NCBI GenBank assembly: GCA_014860565.1
Contig: JACZJN010000197.1
Location: 1 to 64,000, forward strand
DNA length: 64,000 bases
Origin: Bacteroidota bacterium
GTDB taxonomy: Bacteria > Bacteroidota > Ignavibacteria > SZUA-365
Direction of reading: 5' to 3'
In this document: positions 27,046 to 36,304 of the stretch, in pieces
Layout of the letters: every line of letters begins with the position of its first letter
Numbering within the stretch: the first letter of the stretch is position 1
Translations under genes and position numbers: made by a program
The notes under the pieces: model-generated
What the model was told of the DNA's origin: nothing
Seen by the model: the letters and a program-made list of their open reading frames with translations, nothing else
The model's database searches: none

Positions 27046-28110
27046 CTATTCCGAGTGTCTTCCTGAGGGAATGGATCCACTCATGAGCACACCGATCGGC
27101 TTGAGGGGTTCGATATTTTCAAAAATGATCTTCAGAATCGACATTATGGGCACCGCGAGTATCATACCCCAGATTCCCCACAGCCAGCCCCAGAAAATCA
27201 GTGCAACCAACACAAGAAGCGGACTGAGGTTGAGACTGAATTCCATGACCTTGGGCTCGACCACGTTGCCCATGATCCCCTGCGTCACGGCAAGCAGTGC
27301 GAGTATAAGCAGCGGTGTGGACACGGAATCGAACTGCAGAAAGGAAATCGTGATGGGGAAAATGATCGCGACGATCGAGCCGATATTGGGAATAAAATTC
27401 AACAGGAAGGTCAGGAATCCCCAGAGCAGCGCAAAATCCACCCCGAAAATGATGAGAATGCCCGTCGTCAGCGCTCCAGTCGCCAGACTGATGAGCGTCT
27501 TGGCGATCAGATATTGCCGCACGCGCTGATCGATGCTCACGAGCATGGCGGAAAGGGCCTGGGAATGGCGTTTGACCATCGAGTAGCGCACTTTGGCGAC
27601 AAGATCCCCGCTTCCGGCCAGTATGAAGAACATCAGGAGGAGTATCAGGAAGATATTGCCCAATCCCGAAAAAACGGATCCAGCGCCCGAGGTCACGACG
27701 GAAGTAAGTGCGGAGAAATCAACCAGGTCCCCGAACCCGAAATTTTCCGGTTTGATATCGAAGCGGGCGGCAAAGTGATCGAGTTTGAGGGTGAGTTCGC
27801 GCAGGATCAGTGAGAGTTTGTCCTGATATTTCGGCGCCTCGCGGATAAAAGACTCGAAGCTGGAATAGACAATTACCGACAGCCCGAAAAAGAGTCCCGA
27901 AATGAAAATGAATACCATCAGGAGTGCAAGCGGAGCGGGAATCTTCTTCTTTTTCAGATACAGGACGAATGGCTTGAAAATGTAAGAAAGGAATATGGCG
28001 AGAATGAAGGGAAGAAGCACGGATTGCAGTTGATACAACAATACACCCGTTGCGAAAACGACGATAATTCCAAGAAAAACATTTGTCAGCTGTAATTCTT
28101 TGCTTTCCAT
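27046..28110 (-). CDS. AI-2E-family (PerM/TqsA) membrane transporter
   Basis: 354 residues from ATG 28110, which is preceded by AGGAGCG; the frame up to 28233 would add an unlikely soluble N-terminus. About seven to eight membrane helices, starting LTNVFLGIIVVFATGVLLYQL and LLPFILAIFLSYIFKPFVLYL. The conserved C-terminal core is present: GFLTFLLNFIPNIGSIVAIIFP and VTQGIMGNVVEPKVMEFSLNLSPLLVLVALIFWGWLWGIWGMILAVPI. Family members export the quorum signal AI-2 or act as Na+/H+ antiporters; most are uncharacterised, so the substrate is open. Confidence 0.92.
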   Translation of the reverse strand: MESKELQLTNVFLGIIVVFATGVLLYQLQSVLLPFILAIFLSYIFKPFVLYLKKKKIPAPLALLMVFIFISGLFFGLSVIVYSSFESFIREAPKYQDKLSLILRELTLKLDHFAARFDIKPENFGFGDLVDFSALTSVVTSGAGSVFSGLGNIFLILLLMFFILAGSGDLVAKVRYSMVKRHSQALSAMLVSIDQRVRQYLIAKTLISLATGALTTGILIIFGVDFALLWGFLTFLLNFIPNIGSIVAIIFPITISFLQFDSVSTPLLILALLAVTQGIMGNVVEPKVMEFSLNLSPLLVLVALIFWGWLWGIWGMILAVPIMSILKIIFENIEPLKPIGVLMSGSIPSGRHSE

Positions 28111-28319
28111 TGGCGCTCCTATAACGGAATATCCCAAAGTACACCGATCCGGGATGAATCGAAAGCCCCATGAATCCCTTGGCCCCCATACGACATCCCA
28201 TGTTTCATGGGCCTGATTTCCCGGGTCCGACAATCCAGGCCGGCAGGAAAGCGAAGGAAATTTCCGATCGCAGGACAGAAGACGCTGCGAAGGACTATTT
28301 CACTGCATGTCGCGAGGGC

Positions 28320-28349
28320 TTGACCGGTATTGTAAAAAGGTGGTAACTT
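28320..28349 (+). promoter_or_regulatory. Possible promoter for the NlpC/P60 gene
   Basis: TTGACC (28320-28325), 18-base spacer, TAACTT (28344-28349), giving a leader of about 50 bases before the ATG at 28406. The 295-base gap 28111-28405 shows no other structure. Confidence 0.4.
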
Positions 28350-28405
28350 TTTATTCGTCTCGCCTTGGGCGGGACCGCATGGAGTTACTACTAGTACGGA
28401 GACCT

Positions 28406-29143
28406 ATGAAGAAGAAGATCATTGTGAAAGCTCTTATTATGCTTTCGCTTGCAATCGGACTGGCCTCGATGCCCGCCATGATGTCGGGAGCCCCGATACC
28501 CAACGGCAGCAGCAAGGACGCCAAGACCACCAAAGCTGAAAAGAAACGGATTGCCAGAAAAGAACGCGCACTATCTGTGCTTCGCGAGTACCTGCCCCGG
28601 TACGCTGATATTCTCGAAACAGAGATGGTCAGGTTTGAAGACGCGTTTTACGGCGGAAGTTCGTTACTCCCCATCAAGACAAACTTCGACGCTCGCTCAC
28701 CGTTTACCAATCCCTTCATGCGCCTGCAGCTGATGCAGGTGATCAATGACTGGCTCGGAACCCGCTACCGCTTCGGCGGACGGTCGAAAGCCGGCGTTGA
28801 CTGCTCGGGTTTCACTTCAAAAGCGATGACCGAGGCGCTCGGGCACGATTTCATCGGGAGTTCCCGCGTGCAGGCTGCACAGTTCTCCCCGATTATCAGC
28901 GTGGACAGTCTCCAATTCGGCGATATCATCTTTTTCACCGGCACGAGCCGCCGCTCCAATCGCATCGGACACGTGGGCATCTATCTGGGGAACGGTGTTT
29001 TCGCGCATTCCTCGACATCGGTCGGCGTGACGTTCAATCACCTGAGTGACGGGTACTATTCACGTCGGTATCGCTTCGGAGGACGCTTCACAAACAGCCC
29101 CGCCTCAGACATAGAACGGGCCGGCGTCTACGCGCACCCCTGA
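28406..29143 (+). CDS. Exported NlpC/P60 cysteine peptidase
   Basis: 245 residues from the ATG at 28406, which sits directly before a signal peptide (KKKIIVKALIMLSLAIGLASM); the longer frame from 28307 lacks a ribosome-binding site. After a ~100-residue charged helical spacer the NlpC/P60 domain starts with GTRYRFGGRSKAGVDCSG, whose Cys is the nucleophile, and has the catalytic His in RIGHVGIYLG. Such enzymes cut gamma-D-glutamyl-diaminopimelate or related bonds in peptidoglycan peptides in the periplasm. The gene is monocistronic by appearance, with its own promoter and a strong terminator behind it. Confidence 0.92.
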   Translation: MKKKIIVKALIMLSLAIGLASMPAMMSGAPIPNGSSKDAKTTKAEKKRIARKERALSVLREYLPRYADILETEMVRFEDAFYGGSSLLPIKTNFDARSPFTNPFMRLQLMQVINDWLGTRYRFGGRSKAGVDCSGFTSKAMTEALGHDFIGSSRVQAAQFSPIISVDSLQFGDIIFFTGTSRRSNRIGHVGIYLGNGVFAHSSTSVGVTFNHLSDGYYSRRYRFGGRFTNSPASDIERAGVYAHP

Positions 29144-29195
29144 TCTCTATCGAGAAGCACTCCGCTCACCCCTGAATTTCATCTGTAGAAATTGG

Positions 29196-29225
29196 AAAGT
29201 CCGCCACGTGGCGGACTTTTTCATT
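29196..29225. terminator. Bidirectional terminator
   Basis: A perfect 24-base palindrome, AAAGTCCGCCAC followed by its complement, at 29196-29219, with T runs behind on the plus strand and the mirror A run giving U residues on the minus strand. It sits between convergent genes and can end transcripts from both. Confidence 0.92.
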
Positions 29226-29242
29226 TTGTCTGTCCTGTTCCG

Positions 29243-29878
29243 TTAATCAGCGACTTGCGGCTTTTCGCGACGAAGCTCTGTCTTGAACACCATATCCCAG
29301 AGAGGCGAACTCACTCCGAAGCCGTTTTCCGGGTCCTGGAAGTGGTGGCGCATGTGCAGCTCGCGCAACCTGCCAAAAAACTTCCCCTTGATCGGGAAAT
29401 GGTGAACAGCGTAGTGCGTCATGTCATAAAACAGATAACCCGTGAGAAAGCCCGCGGAAAACGGTGCGGCAGCAGGGAACCCCATGACAGCGGCGAACAG
29501 AAAGTAGAAAAGGCCGGCAAGGGGAAGACTGATGGTCGGCACCATCACCAGGCGCAGCGGATCACTGGGATAGTCGTGATGTACGCCATGAAACATCCAG
29601 TGGATGCGCGCTCCCCATGCGCTCGTCGGTTTATAATGGAATATGAAACGATGAAGAAAGTACTCCGCAAAGGTCCAGAACGCCAGTCCGATGAGCGCAA
29701 GCGGAACGATCGTCACGATGCGCAGCGCGTAATGTTCAACGGACAAGAAAAGCAGAGCCGCGATGATCGGGACGAAAAACAGAAGCGGAACAACCCAATG
29801 CACATGTGAGAGAAACTCGGCGATGTCATTCTGAAACATCCGGGGAGTTTCGCGCTTATTCGATACATACATCTTCAT
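29243..29878 (-). CDS. Fatty acid 2-hydroxylase-like membrane di-iron hydroxylase
   Basis: 211 residues from ATG 29878 (an ATG two codons later is also possible). Four membrane helices and the full set of histidine clusters of the FA_hydroxylase family are visible: HRFIFHY, HWMFHGVHHDYP, HYAVHHFP and HMRHHFQDPENGFGVSSPLWD. The spacing and the HHDYPSDPLRLVMVP and GFG(V/I)S-x-LWD segments are closer to fatty acid 2-hydroxylase (FA2H/Scs7) than to sterol desaturases. It probably hydroxylates the alpha carbon of membrane-lipid acyl chains. No lipid-synthesis gene is adjacent. It converges on the NlpC gene across a bidirectional terminator. Confidence 0.85.
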   Translation of the reverse strand: MKMYVSNKRETPRMFQNDIAEFLSHVHWVVPLLFFVPIIAALLFLSVEHYALRIVTIVPLALIGLAFWTFAEYFLHRFIFHYKPTSAWGARIHWMFHGVHHDYPSDPLRLVMVPTISLPLAGLFYFLFAAVMGFPAAAPFSAGFLTGYLFYDMTHYAVHHFPIKGKFFGRLRELHMRHHFQDPENGFGVSSPLWDMVFKTELRREKPQVAD

Positions 29879-29968
29879 GAAACAGCTCTCGGGAAGATTC
29901 AATGCAGCTATAACAGCCGACCACCTGCATTGCGTTCCATTACGGTCAATTTGGGAGTCGTCCGGATG

Positions 29969-30003
29969 AAAAATATGCGCCCCGGCCTCATGACCGGGGG
30001 CGC
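29969..30003 (-). terminator. Rho-independent terminator for the YVTN propeller gene
   Basis: GCGCCCCGG (29977-29985) pairs with CCGGGG-CGC (29994-30003, one bulged G). On the minus strand the stem is followed by ATATTTTT. It lies 74 bases past the stop of the gene at 30077. Confidence 0.75.
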
Positions 30004-30076
30004 TTCCAATCTGCATCCGAGGTTCAGGTCACGTTCTGACACATCTCACCAGCGACCTATGAGAGGGAGGTCGGTC

Positions 30077-31093
30077 CTAACGTTCGACGACGACGATACC
30101 GCCGATGGTTGTTCGCAGGGAGATGGAACGGATATGCTCGAGCGTGAGCATGCTGTACCATTTCAGATCGTTTGACGCAACGTACACCACCTTGTTGTTG
30201 TGGTTGACGGCGATGCCGTTGAGCACGACGCCCGAGTTGAAAATCTTGGTGATTTCGTTCTTGGATGCGTCGATAACGTTGACGCCGTCGATTTCCTTGA
30301 ACGTATCCTTGTGGTTGAGCACAAAGGCGTATTTTCCGTCGGGACTGAAGATGATACGCTTCTGGATACCAGTGTGGTATTTCGGAACGTCGATCACGCC
30401 GGTCTGCTGATTATTGGCCGTGTTGATCACCTGGATCTTGTTCGCCGAGCCATAGGTCACGTAGCCGAGCGCGGCGGTCGGGCTGCAGGCAATGCCCCAG
30501 ACATTGCTTTCAAACCCGGCAAGCAGCTTGACGCTGCCGACCTGCTTGTTGTCCTCGGTATTGAAGACGCGGATACCTTCACCCTTGTTCACGACAAAGA
30601 GCTTCGTCCCGTCGCCGGATACCGCCATCGCACTGATATTCTTTCCAGCGTCGAATTGTGCGGTGACATTTTCCTTCTGTGTATCGATGACGTACACGCG
30701 AAGATCGCGCGAAGGATCATCGGAGCGTTCGGCAACATAGACGCGTGTACCTTCCCAGTTCCGGATCATGACACCGGTATTGATGCCCCTGCGGTTCACT
30801 GGCAGACGCAGTACCTGCACTTCTCTCGCTTCCGCCAGATCAACGATTGATACCGTGATATCTCCCGTGTTGCTGACATAGAGTCTCGACAGGTCTGCGT
30901 TCAGCACGACATCGAGTGGATCGCGGCCCACCTGGATGCGCTGCACCAGACGGCTGCTACCGGGATCGACCACGGCAATGTTCCCCTCGTCCGTCAGTGC
31001 GGCATAAACAAATGGTTTCTGTGCGGACGCAATTTCACTGCAGAGAAGCACTGCCAGGACAAACAGGGCGAAAGCGGTGAGGAATGGTTTCAT
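30077..31093 (-). CDS. Exported YVTN-type seven-bladed beta-propeller protein
   Basis: 338 residues from ATG 31093; a signal peptide (FLTAFALFVLAVLLCSEIASA) begins at this Met, whereas the frame upstream has no similar feature. Repeating blades of ~42 residues contain the YVTN-like pattern (VYAALTDEGNIAVVDPGS, LYVSNTGDITVSIVDL, LFVVNKGEGIRVFNTEDNK, YVTYGSANKIQVINTANNQ, FVLNHKDTFKEIDGVNVID). Such proteins act in the periplasm or at the surface, often as binding scaffolds; no catalytic residue is recognisable. It diverges from a metallophosphoesterase across 203 bases and ends before its own terminator. Confidence 0.88.
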   Translation of the reverse strand: MKPFLTAFALFVLAVLLCSEIASAQKPFVYAALTDEGNIAVVDPGSSRLVQRIQVGRDPLDVVLNADLSRLYVSNTGDITVSIVDLAEAREVQVLRLPVNRRGINTGVMIRNWEGTRVYVAERSDDPSRDLRVYVIDTQKENVTAQFDAGKNISAMAVSGDGTKLFVVNKGEGIRVFNTEDNKQVGSVKLLAGFESNVWGIACSPTAALGYVTYGSANKIQVINTANNQQTGVIDVPKYHTGIQKRIIFSPDGKYAFVLNHKDTFKEIDGVNVIDASKNEITKIFNSGVVLNGIAVNHNNKVVYVASNDLKWYSMLTLEHIRSISLRTTIGGIVVVER

Positions 31094-31296
31094 AAGTAAA
31101 CTCGTTTGGCTATGGGTAAGGACTACTCGGCTGAATACAATGGTAGCAAACAGGGATGTCTCAATCAAGAACAGAGGACGAAAAACACTCTTTGAGGTAA
31201 AAAGCCACCGCAACAATTCCTGTGGGGCACGCATAGTTCCATTGATTCCGAGACCGCATATTCCGATAATACGTAAATGAATGCAGGACTGTTCCC

Positions 31297-32517
31297 ATGA
31301 GAGTGTATTTCCCGATTCTGTTCAGCATGGTTGTGATCGCGATTCTCAGTGGATTCGAGATCCTCCTCCTGAAGAAACTCCATCGTGACTGGTGGCAATA
31401 CCGGAAGGTACGGCAGCTATCGTACGGCATCCCCCTTGCGGGTATTGCCGGTCTGACCTTGTGGGCATTGGGAGTGGCGCTCGAGTTCGATTTGATCGTC
31501 ACCATTGGCGCATCGCTTACGACCGGAATTCTGGTACTCGGACTCGCGCTCATGATCTCCCTGCCGCTCTCTGGCGTTTTTCATGCCATCGACAGGTTCG
31601 TCTCCTTTCTTCTTCGGAAGCGGAGTGAGCGGCGAGGCAATGAACCGCCTCCTGATCCGTCGCGACGAAGACTCCTCACGACATCCGCCGCGGCTTTCCC
31701 GATTCTCGCGATCGCCGCGGGCGGGAAAGGCCTGGCGACGGCGTACAGCGAGCCACGCATGCCCGTCATCCCGCTGCACTATCCGGATCTTCCGGCGGGC
31801 CTCGAGGGTCTGCGTATTCTTCACATCACCGACGTACACATCGGCCTGATTATCGGCTTTGATGAAGTGGAACGGATGGTCGAGCTCTCCGCAGCGCAAA
31901 AGCCTGATCTCGTGCTGCTGACCGGTGATTTTTCAGACGACGCCGACAGCTACCTCGACGCGCTTCGGCTGGCGGGGCAAATACCTGCCCGTTACGGCGG
32001 CTTCGCCTCCATCGGAAACCATGAATATTTCCGAGGCATCAAGGCCATCGTGAGAGCGTATGAAAAGGGTCCTATTCCCCTGTTCATAAACAGCGGCACA
32101 AACATCGATATTGGTGGCACGCCGCTTTATATCGCCGGTGTCGATGATCCGCGCTCCAATTTCGGACTCCCCGCGGGTTTCTTTGAACGCGGCATCGACG
32201 TTGCCATGCGCGATGCTCCGTCGAATGTGTTTTCCATACTCATGTGCCATCGCCCCAATGGATTCGATGCCGCCGCGCAAGCCGGCATTCCGCTCACGCT
32301 CTCGGGCCACACCCACGGCGGCCAGATCGGCTTCAATGGGCGCAGCCTTCTTTATGCCACCAATCCCGAGAAATACATGTGGGGGCAATATCAGAAAAAC
32401 GGATCCCAGTTGTACGTCTCGTCGGGAGCGGGACACTGGTTCCCCTATCGTCTGGGCTGCCCGACCGAAATTCCCCTCTACGTGTTGACGTCCATCCCCC
32501 CCTCGGCTCAGGAGTGA
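31297..32517 (+). CDS. Membrane-anchored calcineurin-like metallophosphoesterase
   Basis: 406 residues. Three or four N-terminal membrane helices (to about residue 115) are followed by a basic, twin-arginine-like stretch RRRLLTTSAAAFPILAIAAGG and then the phosphoesterase domain. The two-metal-site motifs are in order: LHITDVHIG, LTGDFSDD, GNHEYF, CHRP and GHTHGGQIGF. The arrangement resembles the YkuE/YaeI group, in which the domain faces outward and cleaves phosphodiesters of lipids or nucleotides; substrate unknown. The gene overlaps the convergent DUF2461 gene by 10 bases. Confidence 0.92.
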   Translation: MRVYFPILFSMVVIAILSGFEILLLKKLHRDWWQYRKVRQLSYGIPLAGIAGLTLWALGVALEFDLIVTIGASLTTGILVLGLALMISLPLSGVFHAIDRFVSFLLRKRSERRGNEPPPDPSRRRLLTTSAAAFPILAIAAGGKGLATAYSEPRMPVIPLHYPDLPAGLEGLRILHITDVHIGLIIGFDEVERMVELSAAQKPDLVLLTGDFSDDADSYLDALRLAGQIPARYGGFASIGNHEYFRGIKAIVRAYEKGPIPLFINSGTNIDIGGTPLYIAGVDDPRSNFGLPAGFFERGIDVAMRDAPSNVFSILMCHRPNGFDAAAQAGIPLTLSGHTHGGQIGFNGRSLLYATNPEKYMWGQYQKNGSQLYVSSGAGHWFPYRLGCPTEIPLYVLTSIPPSAQE

Positions 32518-33215
32518 TCGGCCAGCCAGCGCACGAGCGGCGCCATCGCGGCAAAATGCTCCACGAGGCTGTCGAGTAGCGCCGCCTCCGTCACCTGCGC
32601 AACGGGGAGGGTCTGCCAGCAGAGAAACTGCTTTTTTTTCAGAAGATCGGCATCAGGATGTTCCTTGTCGTATCCCTGCGGTACGCGGGTCAGTTCCTCC
32701 CCCACCAGTTCACCAAAAAACCGTTTGAATTTCTTTTCCTTCAAAATGGCGCGCAGCGGCGCTGCATCCGCATCAATGGCCTTGCGCAGATTTTTCAGAC
32801 GGTCGCCCTGCGGTGCGTATAATCCGCCCCCGATTCCCAGTTCGTCGGGCGTGATGTGGAAGTAGAATGCCGCATCGATCTTACGGTCGAAACCGCGGTA
32901 GGTAAACGCGGCGGCGATCCAAACCTTGTACGGCGATTTATCCGCACTGAAGCGCACGTCACGATAGATCCGGTACATCGCCTTTTTCGGTTCAAGTACG
33001 ATATCGGGATCGATCGCGTGAAGCCGCGCTGCCAGGCTGCTCAGCAGCATCTGCATCGGGTCCTTTACATTCTGCTCATATCGCTGCTTGTGTTCCGCAA
33101 ACCACTCGCGGTTGTTGTTTTTCTTCAGGTCCTTGAGAAACTTCAATGTGTCTTTGGGGAAACCGTCGAAGGGAGGAAGGGTGTCTTCATTGAAGGGATT
33201 TATCTGTCGGGCCAT
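32508..33215 (-). CDS. DUF2461-family protein
   Basis: 235 residues, full length for DUF2461/TIGR02453. Recognisable family segments are GFPKDTLKFLKDLKKNNNREWFAEHKQRYE near the N-terminus (quoted in two halves: GFPKDTLKFLKDLKKNNN and REWFAEHKQRYE), YRIYRDVRFSADKSPYK in the middle, and GGGLYAPQGDRLKNLRKAI. The biochemical function is unknown; members are soluble and widespread. Its start overlaps the end of trmO by 16 bases, so the two are co-transcribed, and its end overlaps the metallophosphoesterase gene on the other strand. Confidence 0.92.
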   Translation of the reverse strand: MARQINPFNEDTLPPFDGFPKDTLKFLKDLKKNNNREWFAEHKQRYEQNVKDPMQMLLSSLAARLHAIDPDIVLEPKKAMYRIYRDVRFSADKSPYKVWIAAAFTYRGFDRKIDAAFYFHITPDELGIGGGLYAPQGDRLKNLRKAIDADAAPLRAILKEKKFKRFFGELVGEELTRVPQGYDKEHPDADLLKKKQFLCWQTLPVAQVTEAALLDSLVEHFAAMAPLVRWLADHS

Positions 33216-34000
33216 GGGAAACTCGCATGATTGTTGAACTGATGGTGAATGTCCTTGTCTTCGTATCGATCTCCCGGAGAAGCGAGATCCTCCTCTGAGT
33301 ATCCGCTGAACACCTCCTGAATATCGACGACACGCCTGTCGTCGTCGACGCGAAAGCGCAGTCGCCAGGTGCGATACGCCAGCATGTACTCTTCTGACAC
33401 ATGCCCGGAGGGGTACACGCGCTTGCGCGCTCCGTCGCGAGGCGCTGCCTCGAGCTGGGTGCGCGCGAAGGGGAAAATGTCGACGCCGTGTTCACGCAGC
33501 CAGGCCAGCTGCGCCTCGGCACGTTGCTGGCACTGCACGGTATACAATTCCTCGTTTCTCGGTACCCAGCCCGTCGCCGCGTCTGTGAAACTGTCGGCAT
33601 ACGGCAGGTAGGGCTTGATATCCAGCACCGGCGTTCCGTCCAGCAGATCGCATTCGGCGATGTGCAGCGTCAGTCCGTCGATTCCGAGAAGGCGCACACA
33701 GCTGAGGCCGACCGGATTCGGCCGATACGGTGCGCGGGTGGCGAACACGCCGACCTTGTCCGCACGGTGGCGGGGGACATGGACCCGCGGCTTCCAGCCC
33801 GTGTTCAGGTGAAAAACGTATATGAGCCAGATGCGTTCAAATCCTTCGAGATCATCCAGCGCCTGTTCGAAATTACGGCCGGGAAGCAGAAGCACGCGCG
33901 CGGTATGCGATGCATCGAGCGTACCCTGCCGCGGTACGTCATAGCGGTTGCGCCGCTCAGAGGCCACGGTGGCGATCGGGTTGAAGGTCCAGGAGTCCAT
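33200..34000 (-). CDS. trmO: TrmO, tRNA (adenine(37)-N6)-methyltransferase
   Basis: 266 residues. The N-terminal ~165 residues are the VirR/TsaA-like beta-barrel domain: FNPIATVASERRNRYDVPRQG, EGFERIWLIYVFHLN, GVFATRAPYRPNPVGLS and LDIKPYLPYAD, the last two being signature blocks. It methylates N6 of t6A37 in tRNA-Thr with S-adenosylmethionine. The C-terminal part is the usual small TrmO extension. It is followed by a DUF2461 gene with overlapping reading frames. The ATG at 34000 matches the family start. Confidence 0.93.
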   Translation of the reverse strand: MDSWTFNPIATVASERRNRYDVPRQGTLDASHTARVLLLPGRNFEQALDDLEGFERIWLIYVFHLNTGWKPRVHVPRHRADKVGVFATRAPYRPNPVGLSCVRLLGIDGLTLHIAECDLLDGTPVLDIKPYLPYADSFTDAATGWVPRNEELYTVQCQQRAEAQLAWLREHGVDIFPFARTQLEAAPRDGARKRVYPSGHVSEEYMLAYRTWRLRFRVDDDRRVVDIQEVFSGYSEEDLASPGDRYEDKDIHHQFNNHASFPWPDR

Positions 34001-34180
34001 CCGCTAATATAGGAAAGGACGGCGACGGGCGCGAGTTCGCTTACGCACGCTGATCGGTTGTGCCATTGCATGCATCTGACGGGAAACCGACCCCCAAGGG
34101 CAAATGCGATGAAATGCGTATGTTAGGGATTGCGGCAGATGGCGCCGTGCATCCCACGCTTCGCAGAACGAGTGCAGTTC

Positions 34181-35743
34181 ATGGACCTTTACGATCTTAT
34201 CCCTTTGGTAGACGAAATACCGGCCGACAGTCGTCCGCCCTTCGTCGAACTTCGCCAGTATCTCTGTTCGACAATCTTGGAGACGGAGGGATCGCCGCAT
34301 CCGGTGTTTTCTCCGATCCCCGTGCGTGACGGCGATCTCGTGCGGTATCCGCTGCTCGGTTCATACCCGGATCTTGGTGAAAACGAGGCGGCGGCTGTCC
34401 TCGACGCTGCGCTTGAGGCCTTTGACTCGGGGGACGGCGTCTGGCCCTCGCTTGCGCTCGAAGAACGGGCTGAGCGCGTACGAAATTTCATCGACGCGCT
34501 GCGCCCTTTGCGCGATGTGATTGCCCTGCACATTATGTGGGAAGTTGGGAAGGTGCATTCCGAGGCGCTGAATGAATTTGACCGCACGCTCGAATACGCT
34601 CTCGAAACCGTCGATGCGGCGCTTGCGCTCGACAAGCGTGAACGCCGGGATACTTCGCTGCAGCAGGTCATAGGGCGCGTCGATCTGCTGCCGATCGGTG
34701 TTGTACTCTGCGTCGGTCCGTACAATTATCCGTTCTATGAAACGCTGACCAACGCCATTCCCGCCCTGCTGATGGGCAACAGCGTGATCATCAAGGCGCC
34801 GCCACGGGGAGGACTGCTCTACACCCACCTTCTGCCGCACTTCGCCGAAAATTTTCCCGCCGGCACGATCGGCCTGCTTTTCGGTGACGGCGAACGACTG
34901 CTGACGCCGTTGATGGCTTCGGGATACATCGACGTTTTCGCCTTCATCGGCAGCAGTGCCGTAGCGGACAGTCTCATCGCACTGCATCCGCAACCACACC
35001 GATTGCATAAAGTGCTGGGACTCGAAGCGAAAAATGCCGCCATCGTTTTTCCGGATGCGCCGATGGACATCACCATCGAGGAGTGCGTCAAGGGGGCGCT
35101 CGCATTCAACGGACAGCGCTGCGCCGCCATCAAGATGATTCTCGTCCATGAAGATATCGCGGTGCCGCTGCTCGACCGTATGGTCGCCGAACTTGAGAAA
35201 ATCGAGCCCGGCATGCCGTGGCACGATGTGCGCTGCACCCCGCTCAGCAGTCCTGAGCACGCCACCTGGCTGGCGGAGCTGCTCGATGATGCTGTATGCA
35301 GCGGCGCGACCGTTCGCAATTCAGACGGTGGAGAATGCGTGTACACCATGATGCGCCCCGCTCTGCTGACGGGCGTCACCGCGGACATGCGCATTTTCGA
35401 GGAAGAGCAGTTCGGCCCCATCATCCCTGTGCTGACCTTCCGCGAAGAGCATGAAGCGCTTTCCTATCTCAAGTATTCACGCTTCGGTCAGCAATGCAGC
35501 GTATTCGGCACATCCCCCGAACAGCTGACACGCATCGTCACGTCGGCTGCGCGGTATGTCGGACGCGTCAACATCAACGGGAAATGCCAGCGTGGTCCTG
35601 ATCATTTCCCGTTTACCGGAAAGCGTGATTCCGCATTCGGTACCGTATCGATCGAAGAAGCTCTGCGGAGATTCTGCATCAGCACCGTCATCGCAACACC
35701 GGAATATCCGGAGAACACGGAGCTCTGGACAAAGTTGTTTTAA
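34181..35743 (+). CDS. NADP-dependent aldehyde dehydrogenase (GapN-like)
   Basis: 520 residues from ATG 34181; an upstream TTG at 34130 and ATG at 34139 are possible but add non-conserved residues, and none has a clear ribosome-binding site. The catalytic Cys314 lies in LAFNGQRCAAIKM and the general-base Glu in VLGLEAKNAAIV. The cofactor segment VVLCVGPYNYPFYETL and the PRGGLL region fit the non-phosphorylating glyceraldehyde-3-phosphate dehydrogenase branch, which oxidises GAP to 3-phosphoglycerate with NADP+. The last ~50 residues end in the usual oligomerisation strand. No glycolytic neighbours; substrate assignment is moderate. Confidence 0.85.
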   Translation: MDLYDLIPLVDEIPADSRPPFVELRQYLCSTILETEGSPHPVFSPIPVRDGDLVRYPLLGSYPDLGENEAAAVLDAALEAFDSGDGVWPSLALEERAERVRNFIDALRPLRDVIALHIMWEVGKVHSEALNEFDRTLEYALETVDAALALDKRERRDTSLQQVIGRVDLLPIGVVLCVGPYNYPFYETLTNAIPALLMGNSVIIKAPPRGGLLYTHLLPHFAENFPAGTIGLLFGDGERLLTPLMASGYIDVFAFIGSSAVADSLIALHPQPHRLHKVLGLEAKNAAIVFPDAPMDITIEECVKGALAFNGQRCAAIKMILVHEDIAVPLLDRMVAELEKIEPGMPWHDVRCTPLSSPEHATWLAELLDDAVCSGATVRNSDGGECVYTMMRPALLTGVTADMRIFEEEQFGPIIPVLTFREEHEALSYLKYSRFGQQCSVFGTSPEQLTRIVTSAARYVGRVNINGKCQRGPDHFPFTGKRDSAFGTVSIEEALRRFCISTVIATPEYPENTELWTKLF

Positions 35744-35772
35744 TACGTGCTCGGGATGGAGAGAGCGGGAAA

Positions 35773-36156
35773 TCAGGCCCGGAGATGTTCCTGAATCTGG
35801 GAAATGAAGGTTCCGGGGTTGATGGGTTTGGCAATATGATCAGTGAAGCCGTGCTTGAGAAGACGCTCGCGATCACCGGGGTTCGCGAGTGCGGTTACTG
35901 CCAGAATATGCAGGTTCTTGCCATGGGGGAGGATGCGAATGAATGAGAGAACTTCCTCGCCGTGCATGCCAGGGAGCATGATATCGCAGAGAATAAGGGC
36001 GGGCTCGTTATCACGCATCCACTCGCATGCGGCTTCACCCGTGTCGAACGTTGTCACCTCAAATCCAGCTTTGCGTAGAATGATCGTCAACAGCTTGGTG
36101 ATCGATCCAATATCTTCAATAACCAGAATGGTGTTGGGAAGCTTGTTCACGGCCAT
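35773..36156 (-). CDS. Single-domain response regulator
   Basis: 127 residues from ATG 36156; the open frame to 36273 has no similarity to receivers. Active-site residues: acidic pair in VIEDIG, phosphoacceptor Asp in LCDIMLPG, Thr in AVTALAN and Lys in IAKPIN. There is no output domain. It is less similar to the other two single-domain regulators in the window, which resemble each other. It is the last gene of the minus-strand signalling block (PAS protein, alr, kinase, regulator, exported protein, this gene), 148 bases after the exported protein gene. Confidence 0.9.
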   Translation of the reverse strand: MAVNKLPNTILVIEDIGSITKLLTIILRKAGFEVTTFDTGEAACEWMRDNEPALILCDIMLPGMHGEEVLSFIRILPHGKNLHILAVTALANPGDRERLLKHGFTDHIAKPINPGTFISQIQEHLRA

Positions 36157-36304
36157 GATGATGCGTCCATGATTAGGGATGAAACTCGCCTTCTGAATAT
36201 AACACGTTGCGGGAGCAATTCGGAATGCTGCCACCGATGCCCGAAGCACAATGTCAGCGGAGTACCGGCGCAACGCTCAATGCCTGTGATGCGTGCACAG
36301 GCGA

